A DNA stretch of 64,000 bases from positions 620,001-684,000 of the forward strand of contig JAYKXP010000007.1 of assembly GCA_037176845.1 (NCBI GenBank), written 5' to 3'. The translations under genes and the position numbers were made by a program. Each line of letters starts with the position of its first letter. Position 1 is the stretch's first letter. This stretch comes from Paramarasmius palmivorus. Taxonomy: Eukaryota > Basidiomycota > Agaricomycetes > Agaricales > Marasmiaceae. Positions 9,717 to 21,300 of this stretch are shown here, piece by piece. The notes beneath the pieces were generated by a model, which was not told the DNA's origin, ran no database searches, and saw only the letters and a program-made list of their open reading frames with translations.

Positions 9717-12690
9717 TCAAAACCTGAATAGTCCCTTTCTCTTTTTCTTCTCTTCCTTCATCGATGGTGTCATGGATGTTGAGGAACTGTACGACTCTGT
9801 CTTTTCTATACGCGGAGCTTTGGGTAGGAACGAGTTCGAGTTCTTCTGCGCGGCTGGTGGTGCTTTCGGCTGGGGACGTGGACCGTCTTTCGTGTAATAC
9901 CTTTCGTCGTAGAAGTCTTGGAACGCACGTTGCCCACGGAACTCGCGCAATCCGTTGGGAGTTACTCTGGAACCTACTCCAGCGAGAGTAAGGACCTTGA
10001 GATCATCAATGAAATGACGAGGTGTTATTGTGTGTGATGAACCTGAAGATACGCATGAGAGCTGTCAGACTATCACGATTGTCAAAGGAACACACCAATG
10101 TAAATGTCCTTATTCAGCGCTGTTGATAGCTGATACGCTTCACGGATCTCAGAATAAGTCATTCCGCCTGCAACGAATACCAGCACCCGAGGACGTTGTT
10201 CTGTGTTTGCTCCTGGTCGCGCTGCTCGATGCCACGCGGGTTTCTGGCTACGTAGTGATGTGGGCTGTGACGGTGCGGCTCGCAAACTTGCTGGTGCAGG
10301 GTTAGACGAAGGTGCCTCCTTCACATAAGGGAACAAAGACGTGTCCAGCTTGCCCGCTACGTGATCCTGATATGGACATTAGCGGCAGCTGTGTTTGAAG
10401 CGTGCACCAACTAACCTCAATCACGGTCTTCAGGAGTGGTTTGTATCGTGACAGTTCGTAATCATCATCTGCAGGTTTCTGCTTCAGCTTCTTCTTCATG
10501 TCTTTGTCGCCGGAAGCCTGGGCATCAGGAATGTCAGAGTTGAATCTCTCAAACCTGAGCTCAGACATACTCTCGATATACGGACACCAAACTCCGTCAG
10601 CGCATTTACGGCATCCTGTTCTGCTAAAGACAAGCGAGCATGCTGATACAACCTCCGACGATCCTCATCCGGTACACCTTCTCGGTATTGGATGTACAAG
10701 GCAACCATACGAACTTTATTCATGTTGCTAGTCGCCTCGTCAGTTTTGCGGCCATTTCGATCAAGGGAGAACTCTTACATGACATCCCGACTATCCAGTA
10801 GAGGGACCATCTCTTCGACCAGATGCTTTGGTGATTTTCCTTCAGCGGTGAGGCCCGTAGCACAGTTCTACACGGTATATGAATATCGTCAACCGAACAC
10901 AAACTGGGATGATTACCTGCTCGACGTTCGCAACCAAAGGCAGCTTCTCCTTTTCAAATATCGCCATACACTCTTGTGCCATGTTGAGATGAAGAGAGAA
11001 CTATTTATCACATCAGAACAATGTACAAAATGACGAGAGATCTCGACTCACGTTTTCTCGTTGCTCTTGATACTGAGGAAGACTAGCCAGCATTTCCTTC
11101 ATATCATTCAAGTTTGCTGCTCCATCTCTAAAGGATCGAGAACTAAGTGTACGAAGCGCGTGCAAAACAGATGAACGCACCCTTTGAACACTGCATTCTC
11201 CTCCAAAAACTTGTTGAAATCAGCCATGAGCTTGTCGATCGCTTCTCGCATGTGCATATGTCTGACTTCAGTCCAGACACGGTCGGCGTCCGAAAGCGTG
11301 GCGGTCTTGTCTTCGTAGGAGCCTACCGAGGACTGGAATTTGTACCTGTGCAAGAATAAGCAATCATATCAACAATACTAGATTTACGTGAACTAACGTG
11401 TATTTCGTTCCGTCCTGGATTGGTAGCAAGTCATTGGCCATCGCTTGGTAGGTAAATTCGTGTAGGAAAGGCGCGATCGTATCCATACAGCGGTCTGTTA
11501 TTATGAGTGTTGCCCGTTGACGTGAATCTTTCTGAACGATACTGCAACGTAAGCTTTGTTTTTCACGTAGCGAAACGAAACAGCTCACCCCAAAGTCTGA
11601 ATTAGCCTTCTTATGCTCTTCCAAGTTGCTCTGAACCATAAACGCCAGCAACTTGGTCACGTAATCACTCTCCACAGACTCATACGCTCTAGCATCTGCA
11701 CCTCGCGCAAGGTTTGTCCGCCAACGCCCACTTCCTTCTTGGGGTGGAGGTGGTCGAGTAGACGCGTGAGGTTTCAGTGGACCTAGCGGCGGATGATTGA
11801 CTGGGACGTAATAGCGGATGTAGGGGAATTCGTTGAGGGTGATACAGACATTGGATATCTATAAGTCGCACATAAGGTCAGCATACTGTGACACATCAAC
11901 GATATCGCGACGTACTAGTTTACTAGCAAACCGGATATCCTCTTCAAGACGTCCACGAGCTTCCGAATATGCACTCTCGCTCCGTGGTGGACTGTAGATG
12001 CTGAAAAAGTGTTCTGGTAGATCCAAGGAAAAGGTTTGTGCTTCCAAAGCTGTAAGGATAGTTGTTAGGTCAATTTATTGAATGCTATGGATACGCGAAA
12101 CAGCAACGCACCTCGGAAGTTTAAGAAAAGCTCCTTGAGTCCTCGAAGATAAGGCTCTGCAGATGATGCAGTGAGCCTTTGGAATAGTGGCTCCGATAGA
12201 CCTAGACATAGGCCGTTCCATGGTCAAAATGCACACGACCGTCCTTGGCAAAGCATCCCACCTTCAATGAAAAACAGATGTGCTCCTGCATACTGTGGAC
12301 TTTCCCCAAAGTCCCGAATGACTCGATCGACATTCTGCGAGGTCGGCATGAGCAGATACATGGCCTCAAACTCGGGTTGAGGATCTCGGTAGTTTGAAAT
12401 AGCTTCAATCTCTGCCCGCCCGAAGTGATGATTATTATTAGCATCATGGAAGGAATAAGATATAATGAAGCGCGCACGAGTAACATTCTCCTCTAGAATA
12501 TCAAACTGCTTCAACACCGAGCCCAGCAACTTTTGCGAATGCTCATCTACGACCAAGATCTTCCATTTTCCAGGTGGGTTCACTGATCTTATAGCTTCCA
12601 GGAACTCTATAGGCACAAATTTGAGTATATCGCAGGTACAAAAAGGGGGGAAAACCTACTGTCCCTCACAATGGTGATCAGTGATGACAT
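9717..12690 (-). CDS. SEC1: Sec1/Munc18 family exocytosis protein
   Basis: Cytosolic SM protein that binds the plasma-membrane t-SNARE complex and promotes fusion of secretory vesicles. The first exon, 12690-12660, codes for MSSLITIVRD. The second, 12606-12478, carries NPPGKWKILVVDEHSQ and FDILEENVT, a signature of Sec1 rather than Sly1 or Vps33. Further exons give YRDPQPEFEAMYLLMP, the domain 2 segment INDVCITLNEFPYIRYY-like region near 11840, RATLIITDRCMDTIAP (about 11510), and the domain 3 part DADRVWTEVRHMHM. The last exons code for VLVFVAGGMTYSEIREAY and the C-terminal tail TPNGLREFRGQRAFQDFYDER, ending in a basic stretch EEKKKRKGLFRF. I count roughly a dozen short introns. The second intron (12412-12477) is a GTGCGC...GGGCAG type. 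All segments are open and the gene looks intact. Confidence 0.95.
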
Positions 12691-13110
12691 TGCTGTCAAG
12701 GTGGTAGGAGGAAGAACAGATCAGTTTTCATTTGTTTACGGTAGTATTTCTGAGACGCGCACGGCTGCAAGGCAAATTACATATGAAGCCTCTACAGCTA
12801 TACGAGGCAATAAACCTGATTGATTACTGCCAATGGTTACCTTGATCTATTGGTTCTAAGGCGTGTATGTGCTATGTAGAACCATGCCGAACTTTTGGAA
12901 CTTACAGCAGTGACCACAACGCCATCCAAAAAGGCATGAAATAGTATGACGTGCTAGTGGGCGGGCGGCGGCGGCGGCCATAAGGACCCGCTTTCACACC
13001 TTTTTGCTGCATTTAGGCGCTCTTTGGACCAAAAAATCGCCGAAATATGCCCTAAATCGGCAAAAAAGCGTTGAAAAGCATAAGAACCTCCACCAACTTC
13101 CATCATTGAC
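12691..13110. other. Divergent promoter region between SEC1 and kinase gene
   Basis: No gene is seen. The stretch serves both SEC1 (minus) and the kinase gene (plus). It holds a GC-rich run of GGC repeats at about 12961-12979 and, next to it, an imperfect hairpin listed separately. Confidence 0.55.
12999..13068. repeat. Imperfect inverted repeat (foldback)
   Basis: The left arm CTTTTTGCTGCATTTAGG (from 13000) pairs with the right arm CCTAAATCGGCAAAAAAG (13051-13068) over about 17 bases with small mismatches. The pairing extends weakly into the middle. It ends some 40 bases before the kinase start codon, so it may be a small foldback element or a 5' UTR hairpin. Confidence 0.5.
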
Positions 13111-15084
13111 ATGAATATCGATGGGGACTTGGGTTCCCCGACCCCTCCGATTTCTATCTACTATGTAGCTCTGGCCGAAGACATAAAAAACGAGCCTCTG
13201 CTGAAGACAAAGGTTCTAATCGCCTCGACCATGTCAAACAATAACATTATCGAGGATGAGAACAGCCCTGTACTAGAGCAGCTCAGAGCGAGGGTCTATA
13301 TTCCAGTGAGTAGGGATTGCTTCTTTCTACCTCAAGTATATTCAACTAAGAGAATACGAATAGAAAGCTGTGCGTGACCAACTTCATGCCCGGTTCAAGA
13401 AGCAGTGCACGCCGGGGATGGACCAGACTCAGACGTGGAACATTTTCTACGTAGAGGACGAACGAGACGGGCGCAAGATTTCGGAGCGAGAAGTAGCCGA
13501 GTATCAACGCCTCCTAGATCTGGATGATGATGACCGCCTAAACCTGAGCGTGTATTGTCGATGCTCAACAAATCACATTAATTCGTGGTTCTCTTCCTTC
13601 CTCAATGTTGTCGTTCTCAAACGCTTGGGGTTCGAAGCGGCAGTTGTCATGTAAGCCAACCTTCTTTGTACTTGAATCACCACTTTTAACCTCCGTACAC
13701 AGAAACAAGCCAATGTCATTCCCGATGTTATTCAAAACTCCCAACGGCACAGCCAAGTTCTTCCCTGAAAGTGATATTATGCTCCAGCTCTTCGAATTCC
13801 CACTACTTCTGTGCGAGATAGACTCGAATGTCAAGCTTCGCGATGAAAACAAGATGTTAGCTCAGGCGACATTTCTTTCCAAAGTTGCTCACTGGGCATG
13901 CGGGTGCCCCATTGCGATAATGGCTATATTTTTTGCAGGGACTACGCAATCAGAGAGGAACGGAACTGCAACAATGTACTTATTAACATTTGACGGGAGA
14001 CATGTAAGTTTGCGCACATCTACAATTGCTCCCTGACCTGATTTCCGACTGCAGGTCTGTTGTGTACGAAGGGAGTTCACAATCACAAAGCTTCTTGGAG
14101 CCTGGCAGCTCTTACACTATGTTGGGAACTACTCGGAGTATATTCATACCCTACGGTCGACTTTGCAACGCGTGTCATTGACGGGCATCCGGAAGGTCAA
14201 GATACCCACGTACTCAACCCTCAAGCGTACTCTGGAAGAACAGGCTTCGCTCACCTCGAAGAGGTTACGGACCTACGGCCCCTCTCATGAAGGCTCTGAC
14301 GACGTAGATGTGAACTGGGACCTTACTCCACAACTACGAGAAATTCTCCGAAAAAAGTTGAGGCAACAAGGGATAACGCTGGTAACTGATATGGCGCTAC
14401 AGTTGGTGAGTCGAACACATAGTCCTCTGTGCCCTGCTCCTGCCAATTCCTTAGCTTCCACCTCGCTTTACATATGGTGAAATTGCAAGTGGGCAGTTGG
14501 TGGCTATCAAATCGACATCCATCAAGGAGATGAGGATTCATCATTCGCTCAGCAAAGTACCCCAACCATGCAGATACATCATCCCTATGTTAGGCCATGT
14601 GAAGCCATCTCCCAATCTCTGCTTCATCGTCACTCCACTACGCACTCCGTTACTCGACATGGACCCGTCTATTGTCAATGCAAATGCAACCATGCTGATG
14701 TCCCATCTCTTATTCGGAATGGCATTCATTCATGAAAGCAATGTTGCACACCTCGACATTCGGCCCCACAATCTTGTCGTGTGCGTGGATGACTTTCACC
14801 TCGAGATAATTGACTTTGGACTTTCGATTAAAGTTAAGAAACCTGGCATGAAAATTCAAGGGTTTCGAGGGTCTATGCTATGGGTAGCTCCTGAAGTCAA
14901 GAGAGGAGGTCTTTTTTGTCCTATATCTGCTGATCTATGGGCATGTGGGAAGGTCATTCGTTTGTACCTGAAATGTATCAGCGAGGTTTTAGCTGGATTC
15001 TGTGGCGAGTTGATGGCAGAAGAGCCTTCAATGCGAAGGTCGGCGATGGATGTAGGAATGGCGAAATTGCGCAGCATGTCATAG
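13111..15084 (+). CDS. Protein kinase-like protein with fungal N-terminal domain
   Basis: Five exons, 13111-13305, 13364-13650, 13703-14003, 14055-14405 and 14455-15084, code for about 587 residues. The C-terminal kinase domain starts near residue 379 with FTYGEIASGQLVAIK, a reduced glycine loop followed by the beta-3 lysine. It continues with the catalytic loop HLDIRPHNLVV (HLD in place of HRD, aspartate and asparagine kept), DFGLS and APEV. It is short after the APE motif. The N-terminal half (MSFPMLFKTPNGTAKFFPES, then FEFPLLLCEIDS and DENKMLAQATFLS) resembles a domain found ahead of such kinases in many mushroom genomes. The E-x-D pattern and the following DENKMLAQ helix recall PD-(D/E)XK nucleases, but that is only inference. 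Function is unknown. The exon 5 start was chosen because it restores the glycine loop in frame. GC and codon use look like the neighbours. Confidence 0.75.
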
Positions 15085-15746
15085 GTATAGTAGGTTAATA
15101 TGGGACTCATAAACGTATGTGTACAGTACATGTATTGTATCAGAGTGTATATGTTATTTTTTGGGGCGGGCATGGGGTAGGCCGCTTTGGTCGCGGCTCA
15201 AGACGATGGAGAAATCCGGAGTTTTACTATGGTGAAATTTTTGATGCAAGTCCCCTGGTAACCAACCGTCGCTGATCGCGGGTCTGCTAGTTATTCTCTC
15301 AGCTGCTATCATACACATACACCGGTACTGAAGAGGAGCCGCTTGGCTGCAGCTAATTGCAGCAAGAGTCCGTTTCCGACAGATTGTGGCGAAACCAAAG
15401 CATGGGCGCTAAAATCAGAATCGTGCGATATGCTCGCTCTGTTCAGAGCTCAAACCTCAAGTTACACAGTAATCACTCCATATCACCATTCGACGTTTTG
15501 CAAGCCAATCTATTCCATCACCCCATTAACGAGGCGGGCAGCAGACAGAGGGGAAAAAAGGGAAAACAAAAAAACAGCACAAAAAAGCTAGATCCGCATT
15601 AGAGTAAATAAACCGAGTCCGTATTCCCCATGTCGGTACCGTACTGTATGTGTAAACGTCGTGTGGCCATGATCCAGATCAAGATGTACTCAAAACTTCA
15701 ACTCGTGAAAGGGGGGGGGAACAGAAGCGCAAGCATCGAGAGGTAA
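15085..15746. other. Spacer between convergent kinase and chitin deacetylase genes
   Basis: Both flanking genes end here, so the stretch should hold two 3' UTRs. It has a run of G residues at about 15711-15719. The 81-82 residue frames at 15343-15602 overlap each other and are not convincing. Confidence 0.5.
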
Positions 15747-17735
15747 TTACAGGAGGATCGCACCGAGAGCAGCGAACCCTGCTAACGAGTACACAGTGAC
15801 AGGCGAGGAGAATGAGAGAGCACTGTTGGTGCTGTTGGAACTTCCAGTTCCGGATTTGGTGTCGGGCTTGCCGTCACCGTTGGTATCGACACCGCCGCTG
15901 CCGGCGGAAGAGTTGGTGAAGGGGAAGGTCTTGTTAGTGTTAGTTTCGAGGTATAAGTTGCTCGTGGGGATTTTGGAGCATTCACCGATGGGCTGGAGCT
16001 AGATATAGAGGAAAGGTAGTTAGTATAGGTGACGGGTAGAGACAGTTAGGAGCCTTACGGTGAAAGGGGGGTTATGTGACAAGGCAGCGTCCAAGGTGAA
16101 GCCGACAGCGAGGTCAACAGTGATCTCATACAGATCGTGTTGCAAGACGATGAACCTAGTCATTCAGGGTCAACAAACCGTTCAGCCTCCGTCAAATGAT
16201 CACTTACCCAGTGTCCATAGTAGACGCATTACCAAGGATGTCCTGGAATGTTCTGTACTGAACAGGAGCAGTAACAAGACCGCCGGCAACACGCCAATCT
16301 ATAGACCCAAGCCCAATTGAGCGACTTCCAAGAGAAGAAAATGCGGGGTAGACTTACCGTTGGTATCAAACACGGCACCGCTGGGTGCAGTCGTCCAAGA
16401 GATCGGGATCATGCCCATAGCCAAGGAAATCGCACGAACACGGTCGTCTAGAAAAGGCAAAAAGATTAACGTTGGTCACTTCTTACAGCACTCGAGGGAG
16501 TCTTGTCCTTACCCATATCACCGTAAGGAGGACGCATGGTGGTCGGTGTAATGCCAAGGACGTCCTTGATTGCCTTACGAGTCCAGCCAAGCTCGGCAAC
16601 GATTTCTTCATTGGACAAAGTGGTGAGCGCCTGAAGATCGTTTTTGATGAGTACAGATGATCGATTGGGAGGTGAGCAAGTGTACATACGTGATGAGACC
16701 AAGTGTGAACGCTGATTTCGTGTCCAGACATGTATTCTTCACGGAGGATGTCTGGTCGCGAGATGATACGGGAACCAACGACGAAGAAGGTCGCGGAAAT
16801 GTTCTTCTGGTCCAAGAACTTGAGGAGTTTACTGTGATTACGGTAAGGGGTCGAGTTGTCGTTTCAGATAGGTATAGACTCACGGAGCTAGAGAAAGAGT
16901 CAGTACCAGCCAGGGTAAAATGGTAGCACTGATTACTCACTGTATTCAGAAGGGCCATCATCAAAGCTAGATGATTGATGTAGGGATAAGTATAGAAACA
17001 AGGTAGTCAGTTACCATAGACGTACCTGACACCCCAAGTCATCTTATCAGGACATTGAACAATATCCGTGGACCTCGTGTGTCCACCACAAGTCCACCAT
17101 CCATTCTGGGCGGCGTTCTGAGCAGCAACTGGGTTACTGGCGCAAGTGTTGTCGACATTCTTAGCAATGTTGGGAATGGTCCATCCGTCAAGTTCCTTCA
17201 TCCATGCCTTGACCTCATCAGAGTCTATACGAATGTAAGCATTGCGACTCGGATTCTATGGTCAGGGGACGTACCAGTTGGAGGAACTTTGTCCTGAGCT
17301 GGCCATGCGCCAGGAGAGAAAACAACTAGAAAAAAAACGAACCATGAGCAATGTCCCGTTGAAAATACACAAATTCTTACATGGTCCAGGAAGAGCTGGA
17401 GCATCAGCAGCATAGGTAGGTTTCGCGCCTTCTTGGTAGGTCGTAGATGCTGACAAGGCGCTACCAGTTGGCATCCCTGAGCTTATTTGCCCGAGAGGGG
17501 GAACATCGGAAGCAGCGGCGGTGAGAGTGGCAAGGGGATCTGTTGTTGTGGGTACAACTGCACTTGAAGCACCAGATGCAGGGGGTGCAGACGAGGATGC
17601 TGCTGAGGAGGCGGCGGAGGAGGACGCAGGTGCTTGGCGGTGAGCCAAGTGGGCATGTCGCTGGTGGAGGCCCGAGGCTTCCGTAGAAGCCAAGACGGCC
17701 AAAAGAGTGGCAAGAGCTTGCAACTTGATCATCAT
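15747..17735 (-). CDS. Chitin deacetylase, GPI-anchored (carbohydrate esterase family 4)
   Basis: Cell-wall enzyme that removes acetyl groups from chitin to give chitosan. The N-terminus MMIKLQALATLLAVLAS is a signal peptide, followed by an alanine/serine-rich linker. The NodB-homology domain shows motif 1 SFDDGPSE (Asp-Asp pair), motif 2 HTWSHH (the two zinc histidines) and motif 3 RPPYGDM. ISATFFVVGSRI and the C-terminal LQHDLYEITVDLA segment are family hallmarks. A Ser/Gly/Asn-rich stretch (SSAGSGGVDTNGDGKPD) and a final hydrophobic tail, VTVYSLAGFAALGAILL then TAA, fit a GPI attachment signal. Several short introns split the gene; the segment around 17220-17330 and those at about 16960, 16700, 16460, 16350 and 16040 contain them. 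The gene looks intact. Together with the Rho1 GEF next to it, it relates to wall remodelling, though linkage may be coincidental. Confidence 0.93.
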
Positions 17736-18308
17736 GAGGGTAGCGTCAAAGAAAAGAGCGACAGCGCCAAGGGGCGGAATATTTAGTTTGGAAAAAAATG
17801 AGGTGTTGGAAAGAAACCAAGAAACAACAGAAATTCGTTGACATCGTGGAAAAAATACCCGAATTTCAACGGGATCTTCCAGGCGATCAACGGCATCGCA
17901 TTCGGCCCACGATATTCAGCCGAATTCAACTGACATGCATCAGCATTCCTCATGTTGCTCAAGGTTGATTACCACAGGCTCGTCGTTTCTTGGCACTCTC
18001 CAACCGGCAGATGTGGTGACATGTGGGTGTACAGTTGTCAACGCGACTAGAGCTATACATTTCGTTTGTGAATCCGTCGTTCGATACAGATGCTAGTAAG
18101 TAGAATAAAATATGCTACGTGAGTGGTAGAACAAAAAAGAAAGATGAAGATGTAGTCGAACAAGCAACCAAAGGTATAGGAGGAACTGGAATGGATAATG
18201 TAACAGTATAAAAGCACAGAGCAAGCGAAGGGAAAAAGAAGGAGAGAAGGGTAAAAAAATTTGTCGAAATTGAATGATCAATGAATCAGACCACAACACC
18301 TTCCTGCA
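17736..18308. other. Spacer upstream of chitin deacetylase
   Basis: About 570 bases hold the chitin deacetylase promoter and the 3' end of the Rho GEF gene. No coding sequence is supported; the 68-residue minus-strand frame at 18093-18299 is low complexity. Confidence 0.5.
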
Positions 18309-21300
18309 TCACCGGGGAATAGAGGTCATCGAGGCGTTGTCGGGCAGTAAACGTTGTGGGCCACCTGTCGTTCGCAGTGCAAGCACACGATCATCAGACA
18401 CCATTAGGATTTCGTCCCTCATGTACGGTCTTGCGTATTGTTGCTGTTGTTGATACATCATATGCGAGTATGGCATCTGAGGTGATGGACTGCCATATCC
18501 GTTGTAGCCGTACCTGAGAAGAATGATCATGAGACGAGCACCCGGCACATATGGAAGACGAAGCTTCTTACCCTGGCTGGTGTGGATGGTTATAATACCC
18601 ACTAGGCCCAGCAACAGGACTCATATTGTTCATCCCACCTCCATTGGTCATCGATGGCGGGTTGTCGGCGAACAAGAGACGGAGGTTGGACCCTTGAATG
18701 ACTTGCGACATCAAGCCGGTCTCGATATGACGTATCTCCACGAAACAGGGTTCAAATGCCAACACGTACGGCTCATGCAGCGCTGGAGCGGAACGAATAT
18801 TAGCGTCGGTATCTCCACTGGTACGCCCGCCGATAGCCCAAGCGAGACCGAAAACGAGAAAGTAACTCACCAAAGCCCGTAGGAGTTCCTTCCCAGTGCA
18901 CCATAAACTCCTTGCGAGACCGCCGACCTGTCTTGTTCACATAAAACGCGAACTCTGATTTTCACAACGAGCCACTTAGTGAGGTGGAACAGAAATCAAG
19001 AACATGATCTTACCATCATAGCATAACAGGAACTCGTTCTGGATCCTGTATATTGCCATCGGCCGCAGATTATCCCTCTTCCGAACGAACTCGAGTGATT
19101 CGTCATTGGGATCCAACAACCCTTGCGTATCCAGCGTTTCCAGGTCAACGATCTCAAAGCCCCTCGAGCATCCCACACACATCTTGGTCTTGAGATAGTG
19201 TATAGACGTAGACTCCACCGGAATATAAAACTCCTACAAAAGATCAATCATCAGTTACACCAACAACCACAGCCACGCCAGATCCACGCACCCTAAACGG
19301 TTTGAGGGTATCATTGCCGCCCTGCAGCAATTTGCGGAATGTAGGCTTGCTCCTTCCGCGGATATTTTGATCTATCGGTTCTAATGCCTTGAATGTACTC
19401 GAGAGCTGACTCGACTTGACGATGCATACGAGCATTCTGCCGAGACACTGGCCAGCTTTGAAGAAGGATGTATGTGAGGATATTCTCTTTGCGCGTTTGA
19501 GACCTGCCATGGGATCCATTGGGTCTAGGGCATCCAGAGGGAAGGTGATGACTTGTCGTTCTGGGAAAGGGCCACATTAGTTGACTAGCATTCGCCGTAT
19601 ATGGATATATTACTCACCGGATAGGACAATGAGGAGCTGGTAGTCTTCCAGCACGTCGATTTGAACCACGTCGAGTAGAGCGAGGACCTTGACAGGATCC
19701 TTGTCTATCTCCCTCAAATCGGATATGTACACACCATCGTCAGTACCATAAACCACCTTTCTCCCATGATCTGCAAGCCATCTCGTCAGCGCCACATCCG
19801 AAAGCTTCAACAAACACACTCACAGAAAGGCGCCGCACAGTTAACCTTATTATGCGTCGTGAAGAACCCTTCACTAAGCGGTACCGTGTCAAAGAGCATG
19901 CTCCTATCCCTCATCGCCTGCTGTTGCTTCCATATACTTTCCGTCCACTTCCTCATCCCCAACTGCGAATTGGCCCACAACGTCAAGGTATAGTGCTTCC
20001 TCCCCAGATGGACAAAGTTAATCCAGAACTGTCCTTTGGCCTCGGGACGAACGTTGACCACAGGAACCACAGGTGAATTCCGGACCTCTCGACTAAACGA
20101 TGACTTTTTGACGAGTCCTTGTCGTTGCCTTACCCGAACGGTGTTCCCGTTCGAATTTGCGCCATTGACGTCGTCCACAGAATTGATGTAGAGGAGCTCA
20201 AGGGGTATCGGCTGTATAGAAGACATGAGCGGTGCCTAGACTGACCCCAATAACCATACTCACCCGTCGATAGACTTTATACTGCTCATGCTGCTTCGTC
20301 TTGACCTGCTTCGTGAACAATATCGCATGATCAAACAAGTAGACATGAATCTCTCCATCTCTCTTGTTCAAGGTACCCTTGTAAATCATCTCTCTACCCT
20401 CCTCGCGTAACCTTAGATCCTAGAATATTTTTACAGACGTTGAGCCAACACTGATGGGAACATAAGAACCAGGCCCACTTACCACTTCTTCCCCTGGCTT
20501 AAACATCAGCTGCTGATCCAACTGAATCAAGTTGAACCTATTCTCGGTCTTTCCGGACTCTGTGTTAACTCTTGCGAGGAACTCCCTGATCATCGTGACC
20601 ACCTGCGGCAGCATGGCCTTATCTGGATTATCTTCAGGTGTGTGTTTGATGACAGCTTCGAGAAGGAGAGGGTATCGTGCTAGACGTGTGGTAGGCTTCG
20701 TGAGATAGGCATTCAACTCGAGTTTGCGGGATTCAGGAAGTCGCTCGGTAGTCTGTAAACCCCATCTATCAGCGTCGCAGGTAATACGGCGACAGAAACA
20801 CGCCAACGCACCTCAACAAACTGCGCAAAAGCAGGGTTCCCATTCTTCTCCTTCTCGAACTCGTATTTTCCGTACAGCTGGTGTGCACCATAGCTTACGA
20901 AAGGACCGAAATGTGGCACCGCATCAAGAAAGATATCCCCGATCTTCTCGACGACTGCGTACTGCTTCTGTCTCTTCATGAGTGCATCCCGTAGCCGTGT
21001 ATTGACTGCAATGATATCGTAAACGTTCCAAAACACTTGCTCCAGGAAGCTAGTGCGTCGGTCGACTGGGATGACATCGGATTCTTGTAGACGTTTTATC
21101 CAAACCTGGGAAGCGAATTAGGATAATCATGGAGGTAGATCGAAATACTCGGACGCACATCTCGAAGATATTCCATATCCCTCACAAAGTCCTTCTCGGT
21201 GTAAATGACCTCGTTAATGGCTTCTTGTCTCTTCTTCTCCTTATCCGAGACACTGTTCACAATCTCTTGCGGAACAGAGTGAATCCACAACGTCCCATCA

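Noticed and set aside
12961..12980. GGC-rich run as a possible CpG-type or CRISPR-like repeat
   Set aside because: It is a simple trinucleotide run without spacers. No CRISPR array is expected in a fungal nuclear genome.
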